Assembly (NCBI GenBank): GCA_024663395.1
Contig: JANFAH010000048.1
Coordinates: forward strand, 1 to 64,000
Direction: 5' to 3'
Source of the DNA: Pisolithus tinctorius
Taxonomy: Eukaryota > Basidiomycota > Agaricomycetes > Boletales > Pisolithaceae
DNA: 64,000 bases
The position numbers were made by a program, and so were the translations under genes. Below are positions 43,203 through 53,679 of this stretch, one piece after another. Each line of letters starts with the position of its first letter. Within the stretch, counting starts at the first letter, position 1. The notes under the pieces were generated by a model. That model was not told where the DNA came from, searched no databases, and saw only the letters and a program-made list of their open reading frames with translations.

Positions 43203-43456
43203 GTATTACCCTCAAGTCTACTCTATAGCTAAGGCCAAGCCTTAAGCTATCCCCAACCCTTGTCCTGGACCTCACCCTGGCTTGCATAAGGGTACAGCAC
43301 ATGAGACAAAGGGAGGTAGATCCAACCCTGGACTGGCTTCCCCCTGTGCATGCTCCAAGACTGGTCAGTTTCCCATGCTACCAGCATTATTCCCACACTC
43401 CCAGTCTTAAGTCTGGTCCTCCAGACTTAACCCCTGCCCTCCAGCCTTAACTTTGG
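43203..43456. other. Unassigned Pro-rich decayed DNA
   Basis: No gene is supported. The sequence is C-rich, like the 43.8-48 kb tract, and is probably the same retroelement ruin interrupted by the Tc1. Confidence 0.35.
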
Positions 43457-43813
43457 TGTAGGAAAAGTCCAAGTAGCTGTGTAATACAAGCTAGATGGCT
43501 TAGATAACAACAATAAAAATGAAGGGAATGAATTGCTCATCCCAAGGGATTCTGGACTGTTGAGACTAGAAGGTGAGACCCAGTGCTTTGTAGTGGTAGT
43601 GATACATGACATGTGCAGCATGGTCCACAGAATAGTACTGGCGATGCAAGTGGTGTGAGTGGTATATGTAGTTCATGCATGGCAGTATGTGAGACATGTG
43701 GTGTAGATGGAGTGAAAAGGAAACTCATAGTGACCTTCCGAGTGCCAAAAGGTATCATTCTGTACCTAAGTACAGGGCTTTATAGTCCAGGTAAACCCAG
43801 AACCTAAGTAAGA
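43457..43813. repeat. Dispersed repeat of about 350 bp, copy 1
   Basis: It matches 61290-61636 in the same orientation, with indels. Both begin 'tgta(a/g)gaaaagtcc' and end 'aacctaag(t/c)aaga'. Shared blocks include 'tgaagggaatgaattgct' and 'aggtatcattctgtacctaa'. It could be a short solo LTR (the second copy begins TG and ends CA) or a MITE-like sequence, but no target duplication is visible. Confidence 0.7.
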
Positions 43814-46800
43814 ATTCCCACACTCCCAGTCTTAAGTCTGGTCCTCCAGCCTTAACTTTGGTCCAACTAGACTTGGCCCTTGTCTCCTGGCCTTGACTCT
43901 AGTCAGCCAGACTTAGCCCCTGTCTCCTGGCCTTGAAGCCTGGTCACCTGAGGGTAAACTGGCACTTAACAGTATATTCTGACTCACACTTGTACAAGCC
44001 ACTTCATCATGTCTAGGTCCTGTTCTAGAGCCCCTACCCATGACCTTGCCCATTGGGACTCGTTGGGCTACCTCTCCTCTGACTCTGGAGCACAACCTGG
44101 AGATCTCTCTGAAGCAGAGAGGTAACTGGTGACCCTCAGCACTCTGCACACCCCAGGTTGCATTACCCCTGACACTGTGTCCTTAGTGGTCAAAACTTAA
44201 TGCATCCATTCCCTTACTCCTGATCCCTGCCTGCCACTCATTTCTTCCTGACTCTGGACTGGCCATGTCAGCCCCTGAGCCAGACTTACCAATTTGGACT
44301 CACCACCAACCTGGACTCATGCTTGAGCCCACTTCCAGGTTGAGGTTGCCCACTGGACTTGCCCCTGAGCCAGCCTCTACAGCTGGACTCACTTCTGTCA
44401 GCTCCCCAAAGCTACCTCTGACCCCTGGCTGGTCACCTCAGTCTTTACCTCAGTCATCCCAGCACTCTATCCCAGCACTCTATCCCAGCAGTCTTGGTCC
44501 AGTTCTACTGTACTGAACACTGGGATCACATCACTCATTTGACCCCCTGATATTGGTCTCTGGACCTCTGTGCACCTTTGGTGCAGCCCCCAGGACCAGA
44601 CTTAGCCAGTCCCAGTCCTCAAGACCTTCCCTGTTCCCCATCAGCACTTGGCTTCAGCAGTTTTTGGGTCCAGTCTCCACCCTCAGCCTTTGCTACACTG
44701 GCCTTGGAGCCCTGGACCCCCTTTTCAGCCTCTGGTCTGTCAGTTACCAGCCTGTCTGGCCTTGGGTTCACTTGTCCACACTCACCCAGACTTGTCTGAA
44801 GCCAGTTTGCCATTCCTTCAGCCTCCTGTCCCTCACTACTGGCCATTCCAGCCTCAGTCTGATTCAGCCACCTCACCTGGACTTGTCTGGACCTGTTACT
44901 GGGTCTTAGACTGGTCCTGGCTTTCCTCAGACCCTCCTGTTCCTCACAGACCCACTCTGGGTCTCCTATCCCCCTGTCCTGGTCCTGCACTAGTCTCCTC
45001 AGCCTCTGGATGGTGCTTGTCCTTCAGACTTGCCCCAGACCTTGGCCTTGGTGGTCCCAGCTAGTGCATGACACCTCCATTTCAGTCTAGGACCAGTCTG
45101 CCAGCCCTCTGGCCCTTAGCCTGGTCCCTGACCTCTTTTCACTTGGAGGCACCCCCAGGGCATACCAACCCTTCTTGGTCCCTATACCAGCCTCTCTAGC
45201 TTTGGCATGGTGCTAGTCCTTCAGACTCACCCCTGGCCCCTGGCTTTCAGTCTAGGACCAGTCTGCTGGTCCTCCATCCCCTATCCTGGTTCCTTCCCTG
45301 TCCTCTGCTTTCCCCAGGATCCTAACCAAGTTAACAAGTTGGTGACTTTGTACTCTGGAAGCCAAAACTGGTGGTCTCAGTTGAGACAGAACAATTAGAG
45401 TCTACCCCAGGATCCTAACTGGGTCAACAAGTTGGTACTCTGTTACACCAGAAGCCAAACTGGTGGCCTCAGTTGAGACAAATCAATTAGTGCATCACTC
45501 CAGCCCCTTAATGGTCCTCCTGGCTTGTCCTGCCAGTCCCTGGACTTCCCTCAGCCTCACCTGGCTTTTTAGCGCTGGACCAGACTTGCCAACTCCAGTC
45601 CTCTCTTTCTTTTGTCCAGGTCTTTCCTCCCTTGCCTGGCCTGCCCTTTCTGGACTTCCTCATAACCTCTGACTGGTCTTGCTCACTCTGGACTCCCTTC
45701 TTTTGGCCAGTCTGCCATCTCCAGCCTCCCTCTGTCTCTGATACCCCTTGGGTAACTCTATGCTACTCCCCTGTTACTCATTTGGCCTTTGGGCCTCTCC
45801 CTCCTCCTGGAACTACCCCTGACCTCTACCCTGGTGCTATGGTCTTGACCTAGCACCTCTTTCCAGTTCTTGGTGGACCTGGCCTTGGTTCTCTCTCAGG
45901 CTCTGACCCCCTGTTTAACTGGCCTTGTCAACCTGTTAGGAACTGAAGTATCTAGGTTGTAGGGAACTGACTTGCCCACTCAATAGGCACCCATTGGTGG
46001 CTGAGTGTAGTTCAGTCACCTATCCCCACCTAATGCTAAAGTTTGCTAACCCCCCTGATGTCAACCCCACCTTGGAGCATGAATTTGCTTGCAAGACAAC
46101 CCTGGGCCTCAGCCCATCTGATAAAACCCCAATTCTGTTGGTCTGTTTCCCAGCTCACCCACTTGCCCCAGAACTTGTATGTTCACAAGGCCCCTTTGGG
46201 TACCAGTTAACCCCTGACCTTCCCCCTAACCATCACCACTATCTCCCACCATTGACTCCAGAACTCTGGTCCTACCTGTCCTCCAGACTCCAGTCTCACT
46301 GGTTGTCTTTTGGCCTGCTGGTCTTCACTGGCCTTCATACCCCTACTCTTGACTCTAACACTCCTTACTATCCCTGTACCAGCCCTGCCTGCCTGCTGGT
46401 CTTGTATCTCCAGTTTTAAAGCTTTCCCTGGCCTTGCAAAAGCTTCCTGGAACTGGTCTTGACACCTGTTAAGCCAGTCTTTGCATTCTCTGTACTCACA
46501 TTTACAACTCCAGTGGTAGGACTCCTACTACCCCATCCAGTACTCCTCTCAGTGGTCCTAGCCCACACCTTGTACCCCTGTGGACTTGGGAAGTCTACCC
46601 TAAGAGGGGGATAAGGGACCTTGCTAGTGACCTACTCTTGCCCAAACCCCAGTCTGTCACCTCTCTGGTGCCCTCAGCACAACCCCACTCAGTCCCTGGT
46701 CCCTTGGCCTGGTTTTTGCATACCAAGGCACTCCCAAGCCACCCACCCCTAGGTTGCTCCCAGCCTTCAGCATTGTTGATGGTACTCCAGTCTCACTTTC

Positions 46801-48114
46801 TCAGTAGTCCTCAGCCTCAGTGATTATGTGTTCACCAGTCTCTCTGGTCTTGGCCTCCTGTTATTAGCCCTTCAGCTGGATAACCCCTAGGCCTCACCTG
46901 GTCTCCAGACCCCCTGAACTGGTCCTCCAATAGCATTGTTGGCCCTCAGGCTTCTTGCCACTGGACAACCCATCTCCAACCAACTCCAGACACCCCTAAA
47001 ACTGGACTCAACACCCAGACTTACCTCCTGCTGACATCCCTAGGCCTTCATTGAACTGGTCTCATGACCTGCTGGTCCCTGGTTCATGCCTGGCTATGTC
47101 AGGTCCTCCAGTCCTTGTCCAAACCAAACTCTAGCTGTCCTAGACAGTCCCCAGTCCCTCACTGGCCTCCAGAGGCTTGTCCAGCCTGTTCCAAGGTGCT
47201 CAGCACCCAGACTTGCTGCTCCTGGCCTCTGGTTTGCATCTTGCTACCCCTGGTTACCTCAGTCTCAGTGTTAGCCCACTGGCCTACACTGTTCTGGCCT
47301 CCCATTACCAGGCCCACCAGCTAGATAGCACCTCAGGTTGTCTCCAACTCCTTCAGACCAGCCTTCAGGCAGCCACTCTGGCCCTGCCTGGCTCCAGACT
47401 TGTCTTACTTTAGGCATTTCTGGCCTTACAGCCCTGTCCAAGTCCAAACTGGTCTCCTACTAGCCTTTCTGGCCCCCCTGACCATTAGACCAGTCTCCAG
47501 CTGGCCCTTCCAGTCCACTCTGGCTCCAGACTGGTCCCCACCTGCCCTCTCTGACCCTCAGACTGGTTCCCAGCATTCCTGGCCTTCTGTCCCCTTGACT
47601 GGTCTTTGGTCTCACTGTTTCCTCCAGTGCACCTGTGATCGGATGGTCTGTGCTTTGGCACAACTGACTTCAGCCACTCCCAGTCTCAGTCTCTGGCTTT
47701 GGCCACCCATGACCTGAGCCACCCTCAGTCTTGGCCTTTGGCTTTGACCCCTGCCTCTCGCTCCAGTTTCCTGTTCCCCTGTTATATGTTTTCTTGGTTT
47801 TCTGTTTTCTGTTTTCTTTTTCTGTAGATACACACTTTCAGACCCCATGACCCCCTGGAGCAGACCTTGGACCCATCCCAGACTTCTTGGCCCTTCTCAT
47901 GACCTGCTGTACCCCTGCAGTGCACTCCCAGTCCAACCAGTGCATTCCTAGACTGGTTTCCTGGCCTTCCCTGCACCCACCTGGCCTTTGTGCCTCTCTG
48001 GTGTCACTCAGAAGTGCATTGCTACACCCCTGGACTGTCTTTTGGTCATCCCTGGACCTCTCTGGATCCTTTCAACCTCCATGTTGCCCTGAACCAGTTA
48101 TATCTGTCTAAAGG
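43814..48114. mobile_element. C/T-rich non-coding retroelement ruin
   Basis: About 4.3 kb is dominated by words such as 'ctggtc', 'ccagtc', 'cagactgg' and 'ggcctc'. It begins near 43972 with 'gtatattctgactcacactt' directly after 'cttaaca', which resembles the LTR end and primer site of the Ty3/Gypsy families. A polypurine-like 'agagggggata' lies at 46604. No frame shows retroelement domains; all open frames are low-complexity Pro/Ser/Leu. The words are what CpG decay of 'ccggtc'-rich sequence (as in copy A) would leave. It could be a large non-coding LTR derivative. Confidence 0.4.
45314..45500. repeat. Tandem duplication, 93-bp period
   Basis: 'caggatcctaac' starts at 45315 and 45408. Both units continue 'aagttggt', 'gccaaa', 'ctggtgg', 'ctcagttgagaca'. 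It is a two-copy local duplication in the C-rich tract. Confidence 0.75.
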
Positions 48115-48969
48115 TGTCATGACCATGACATCAGCATAAGCCCCTAACATCTACTCTGCCCTCCTCCACACCCTGGGAACCTTTCTCTACCTCTTCTGAC
48201 ACATTCCTGTGCTCCTCCAACCATCCTGACACATCTCTGCACCTCTCTGAGGCCCTCTGTCCACATTCTGACCAACTCTGCTCACCTCTGCTCTCAGGAC
48301 AGTCATGTGAAGGCCAGACCTTCACCTGTGCCTCCTCTGAGACCTTGGTTAGCTTGTTGGGATGTCAGACTTGCCACCCTGCATTCCAGATAGGGTTCTG
48401 CCCTTGTGTCAGTTTTTCTCCATTCTTCAACTCCTTTGGCATTTACCCTCTCTCCCTCATTGTAGTAGTTCCCTTGTCTCAGTTAAGGTCCCTGTCATCC
48501 CTGTCCACTGTCCCTTATGTCAGAGGTACTGCTAACCTCTTATATGTTTATTGGTTTGCATTCTACACCACCCTGCCCTTGACCTATGTCATATATAATG
48601 CCATGTAGTACTCTGATGTAATCGGTACAAATATTGACAATAAAGTCTCCACTTCTGACTCCCTCTAAGTTCCCTCTGGAGTTTTGTCTCCACTCCTCCA
48701 AAGTCTGCTCTGCCTCTGAAATATGAGGGCTGAGCTCACACAAGGGGGCAGCACACTAGCTGAACCCAATGCCCTCCCATCTGACCTCTGACTTCCAACT
48801 CCAACCCCTGTCCCTGAAACTTCCCTCCATACTCATCTGCTCCATGTTTGTTGCATATCTTGCCACCCAGTGGTTGGATTTGCTTCAGACTTTGACCCCT
48901 GTACTCTGCAGCCCAACCTGCTCCTACTCTGCCCTAAGAGAGAGTCAGGGGTGTTGTGTGACTTTGACA
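48115..48969 (+). repeat. LTR-like sequence, family D
   Basis: An 855-bp candidate LTR starts TGTCATGACCATGACA and ends CTTTGACA, followed by 'gtatattcatactcttactt', a diverged form of the start seen after 43971. It has AATAAA at 48639-48644, CpG-poor sequence and no long open frame. No target duplication was found and the partner LTR is not clear. Confidence 0.45.
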
Positions 48970-50103
48970 GTATATTCATACTCTTACTTGTACAAGCTCT
49001 CTCACTTCCCCTACCACATCTGCTATGCCTCCCATGACATGTCTCCAACAATGGGATGCTACTGATGAGGAAGTTTGTCAAGTTTGCAGAGGGAAACCCA
49101 GAGAGGAATCTGTAGGGAACCTCAGTAGTCTGTCAAGCTACTGAGGCACTAGGCCAGTTTATTCCAGAAAATTGGCAGGTGGTGGTGCTGGTGGACTGCA
49201 AATTTTCTGTTGGCCTCCCAGTTGCAGTGGCTCATCTTTGGTGGTGGGGATGGCTGTTCAGAGTGTCTGACAGCTTGTGACAGCACCAGCTTCATTGATC
49301 ATGCAGGATGACATCAGGATGCAGAAGCAAATGTAGGGGGTGACTCACCTTCAGCACTGAACTCAGGGTCCAAAGGGAGTGCTGTCAACATTGCTTAGAC
49401 CTTCAGGTGGCTCTGATTTTGATTGGTATCAAGACATAGACCTACTCTAAGATTTATCAATATAACAAGCTGGCAGCTTGAGCCTTTGAGGTCTTAGCTA
49501 TTCTTGGAATGTGAATGTGTGTTGGGCAACCATGATAGGCCCATGAGCTAAATTGGTTTGTACTGAGCTGCACCTAATATACATACTACAAAACTGACAT
49601 AATATGATGTGTTGGCCTGGCCTATTATTGGTATCAAGTGGTTTATTGTGGGTGGGCCACCATCTAAGTGACAGAATACTGGTCACCACAAATCAACTGC
49701 ACTCATTCTGCATAGTATATGTACAGTACAGTGTAACCATGTAACCCTAGCTGGTGCCTGTGTGATGGTGTGAATTGGCCATACATATCATGTACAAAAC
49801 TCCACACCCTGCTAGTACTGTATTGTATGTAATACCATAATGACTTGTGGCATCACACAGAACCTGAGTCAGCAAGTGGGAAACTTCAGGCTTCAAGGGT
49901 CTTTTCCTGTCATGGTCACAAAAATTGGCATACATTTCCCATTGCAAAGTGACTTTGCAGCACTTTAGGTGCCATTCACCCTGCAAATGTGAAGTCCAAG
50001 TTTTTGCCTTCAGCTTTGGTTAAGAGGGTCACATGATGTGAACTATCATGTGCATCTACAGGTATGCAACCAACTATTGTCACTTGGTTACTGTGATCAT
50101 TGA
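48970..50103. other. No gene supported
   Basis: A minus-strand frame at 49986-49747 (79 residues) is the only one with ordinary amino-acid composition, but I recognise nothing in it. The rest is AT-rich and CpG-poor. It precedes the Myb/SANT-like gene and may hold its promoter, though no TATA box stands out. Confidence 0.35.
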
Positions 50104-51097
50104 ATGTCTGGCTCATCTGCAGGATCAACCCACTCATTGCACTTACATGGCCTTACAATAAATCCTCTAGACCTGAGGAACCCCCTGCCTCCCCCCAGGA
50201 CCCACAAGAAAGCTGTGGTATGGACAACAGAGGAGGAAGGTGCATTACTTGATTTCCTGGCCTCTCATCTTTCACAGGCCAGCAATGGAAACTTTAAGAA
50301 GGTTATGTGGAACACTGCAGCAGCCAACATGGCCAATAGTTATCCACTGGGTCTTGACAATGGTGATAAGACAGCTGAATCATGTGAGTGGAAGTTCAAG
50401 GTGGTAAGTCATTGCATCATTCTTTTTTTTGCCTTGTTAACAATTATCCAGCTTAAAAAATCCTACTATGCTGTTGCTGATCTTAAATTGGTGGCCTCTG
50501 GCTTTGCTTACAACAATGAGCATGGTGCAATGATCTCACTGGACAATGCCAATCTTTGGGATCAATATGTAAAGGTAATGTATTGTTTTTTCTTGTCACA
50601 TCATCCACTAACATCTAGTCAGGTGCATAAAGACACAAAGCCATTTCACAATTCCAGGTTCCCCCACTTTGTGAGTGTAGAGCTCCTTCTCCCCTTGCAT
50701 GGCCAAGGTCAGTTTATCTATTGGCCACACACCACTACTGCACCTTCTACAGCCATGACCCTCACCTTTGACACTCCTGCCTCTACTGCAGCCCCCACTG
50801 CTTTGACTATTCCTACCTCCCCCCCTCCCTCTCCCTCCTTGACATGACACACACTCTCAACACTCACTGTTGTGAGGACACACAGTCTGTGGATCCAAGT
50901 TTCATCCCCCCTTCCACACCATCAAGCTTTTTGTGGCATGTGTCAGCTGGGTCATCATTGTCATCAGCCATCACCAGCATCAGCTGTGAAAAAAGGAAAG
51001 CTGAGTCTGTTGCAATGTCCAAGGGTGGACCAAAGCACTCTTGCCCCCTGTCAGCCAAAGTGGGTGCTGAAGAAGATCAAAATTCATTCATCACCAC
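50104..51097 (+). pseudogene. Myb/SANT-like DNA-binding protein gene, 5' part
   Basis: Exon 1 is 50104-50403 with 'AVVWTTEEEGALLDFL' and 'KKVMWNTAAANM'. The intron is 50404-50451 (gtaagt...ccag). Exon 2 is 50452-50574 ('KKSYYAVADLKLVASGFAYN', 'DNANLWDQYVK') and a second intron ends near 50622. Exon 3 begins 'VHKDTKPFHNSRFPHF' and becomes Thr/Pro/Ala-rich. This is the layout of Myb/SANT-like domains found in fungal genes and in partners of Harbinger-type transposases. A likely frameshift lies near 50845. The gene is cut at 51097 by Ty3/Gypsy copy B and continues at 59822. Confidence 0.65.
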
Positions 51098-51560
51098 TGT
51101 CAAGTTCAGGATGTCTGGGTTGAGACTGGACCAGAGACCAAAGCAGGCACAAGGCCAAGGGGTCAGGATCAGGAGGGGAGTCAAAGACACAGATGGTTGG
51201 ACTGATTGGACTTAGCGACTGGAGATACAGTGCTATTCCCTTGCGTGGATCTCAGTCCAAGTCCAAGGCTGAAGCGGGGTTATCAGAGTTAACTTAGTTG
51301 ATTTCAGACTGAGAGGTACAGGCTGAGTATCTATGAGTTTATATACTTAAGACAGGTATTAGTAAGATATGACTAAGACGATGGAGACTGGGACAGAGTG
51401 GACCAGGGACAAGACTGGGCAGGACTTAACTGAAGTGACAGACACTGCAAAGCAGTGTCCACCACACTAGACCAACTGGAGATATGGGACAGGCAAGGCC
51501 AAGGCCAGACTGAGTGAGTGCAAGGCTGAGTCTGGCTGGGGTCGAGGCATGACTATGACA
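51098..51560 (-). repeat. 3' LTR of copy B, internally deleted
   Basis: 463 bp against 525 for its partner. The missing block is the segment holding the dyad region just upstream of the TATA box ('gtatggagaccagtaatgcc' in the other LTR). The hairpin GACACTGC/GCAGTGTC and 'atttcagact' are kept. Confidence 0.88.
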
Positions 51561-51698
51561 GTATCCCCCTCTTAGGGGTCGAACCCATGAGACCCCTGCA
51601 AGGGTGGTGGGCTGAGTCCGAAAACTGGCTGAGTTCGAAAAACTGGTACTTGTGGCTCGCTAAGCCCTTTGCGTCCCTTCTTTCATATCCTACCCACC

Positions 51699-52752
51699 AT
51701 GTCCACTTCGAGACCAACTACCACAGCCAACAACAACAGTGAAGGCTGGGCCATGATTGACTGGACCCAGGTGTCTGATGATGCTATCAAGTACGACACC
51801 AATGACGAAGAGGAGATGATGAGGGCCAAGGCCAAAGAGAGGAAGTGGCACAAGGTGGCTGAGCAAGCCTGGTGGGAAGAACAGGCTTGGCTTGAGGCCA
51901 AGAGGGTGGAGAGGGAGAAGGCCGAAGCCAAGAGGGCAGCATGGGAGGCCAAACAGGAGAGGGCCCATGAGAAGTGTAGAGCCAAGGAGGAGAAGGAGGC
52001 TGAGCGAAAGTGCAAGGCTGAGGCCAAAGCTGGTGCTGGTGGTAGCAAGGCCAGTGAAGTAAAAAAGGTGATTATGGACCCCAGGTAAGTAACCTCCCAT
52101 CTTGTGGATAATCCTCTTGACATTCTTTTTTAGCTGCACATGCTGCGCCTGGGCTCAAGTCATCTGCAAATTCCTTGTGGACAGCAACAAAAAGAGGGTT
52201 GCCTGCATGCATTGCAACCAGTCCAAAGGCAAGTGCCAGTGGCCCAGGGATGGGAAAGACACTGAGGCCAGTCCCAAGGCTGCTACCAAGGCTGACAAGG
52301 GGAAGAAACAGAAGGCTGATGAGGAGTCACCTGAGCCTGGGCCCAGCCAGAAGAAACGGGTGAAGTTGAAACCAACCAAGGTGCTGGAGATCAACAAGCC
52401 TGAGGCCAGTGGGAGCGGGGCGAGGAAGGCTGGCACAGGGTACCCCTTGGGCTTAGAAGAGAAGCTTGAGCATCTCATCAACACCGCAGGGATGATAGCC
52501 AATAACCTGGTGGGCCTTTTTGAGCTTCAAGAGGCTGTGGTCAAGAATTCAGGCCACATTGCTGACATGCTCAAGGCTATAATTGAGGAGTCTTACAGCT
52601 TCAGGGTGGTGGTCACCCCCTCAGATTTGGGGTCATCTGAGCTTGACTCAGATGAGTTGCACAAGGAGGCTGCCTGGCTGCAGGCCGAGGCCAAGGGTGA
52701 AGAGGAAGAGGAAGCCAAGGGGGAGGACAATCCCATGGCCAAAGCCAAGTAG
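51699..52752 (+). CDS. Antisense Zn(II)2Cys6 gene of copy B, frame intact
   Basis: It is homologous to the antisense gene of copy A and opposite to gag-pol of copy B. Exon 1 is 51699-52084, the intron 52085-52133 (49 nt, gtaagt...tttttag) and exon 2 52134-52752 (619 nt, the same length as in copy A), giving 334 residues. The zinc cluster reads 'CTCCAWAQVIC' then 'CMHCNQSKGKC', keeping CX2CX6CX12CX2CX6C. The acidic start and coiled coil are present with many Arg-to-Trp/His/Lys changes. The reading frame and both splice sites survive although the surrounding element is visibly decayed. Expression would start near the 3' LTR. Confidence 0.82.
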
Positions 52753-52965
52753 TCATCATAGTGTAGTGGTCTTGTAGTTTCTTCTTCTGCCAATGTCACA
52801 TGTCCAGTGTCCGGTCTTGGTGTTATATAGTAAGTAGAAAAATCAAGAAAAGGGGAAAACAGAGTAAGTAAGAAAATCAGAGGGGAACTATGTACCGATA
52901 GAGGATAAAGAAACTGAGGCCAGTCAAGACTGGTCCTCATTGGTATGGGCCAGGTTTGCTGGGGT

Positions 52966-53679
52966 TGTCAAGTCCAGGCCTACTCCGACCAACTCCGATG
53001 CTTAACAAAGTCTAGAGGAGGGTTCGGAAGCAAGTCCGACACAGAAGAACAGAACTCCGACTAGTGGAGTGTCGGCAGAGGCGAAGACCGCCGAGACAAA
53101 GGTGGAGCGGAGTGAGGGCGTTGGGTTTAGCTCGTGCGCTACTCCCTTGCACGATCTCAGCCCTCGTATTTCAGAGGGAGAGTACAGACGGGAAGTCGGA
53201 GATAACTCCGACAGGCAGAAGACGGAATCAGAGGGAGTAGGAACTAAGTTGATATTCGTACTGAAGAACAGCGGAGTACAGTACATGTTTTTATACTACT
53301 ATGGAGGTACAGTAACCGGAATCGGAACTGACATACGGAGACTCATAAGTTTTCAAGTAAAATTTCCTGGACGACAAATGAAGGGTAGACAGAGGACATA
53401 CGAACGGGTAACACAGAACATCCAGAAAAGGAAACAGCCCAGGCGCTGGACCACGCGGTGAGCGCGCTGCGGAGTACCTGACTGCGAAGGTAGTCACGTG
53501 ACCCCTCAGAGAATGGACTGCTCGGTCCGGTAGGAGGGCAACACAAGTCCGACAGCAGTCGGAGCGGAGATGGTTCGCAACCAACAGAAGTTGGGCGGAG
53601 TTGGTGCAGAGTGAGCGGATGACTGGTGGAAAGGGATGCGGAGTGAGCAAAGACTTATGACGAATGCACGGTTATGACA
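52966..53679 (-). mobile_element. Solo LTR of another family, CpG-rich
   Basis: 714 bp with TGTCA...TGACA ends and a perfect duplication GGGGT at 52961-52965 and 53680-53684. It is rich in 'tccgac'/'gtcgga' and contains CpG, so it is young. It sits at the last codons of copy B pol, so the pol frame now runs into the LTR and gains about 50 foreign residues. No family member with internal sequence is seen in the window. Confidence 0.88.

Noticed and set aside
44553..47717. Pro/Ser/Leu-rich frames of 60-138 residues
   Set aside because: Low-complexity translations of the C/T-rich tract, with many overlapping frames and no domain.
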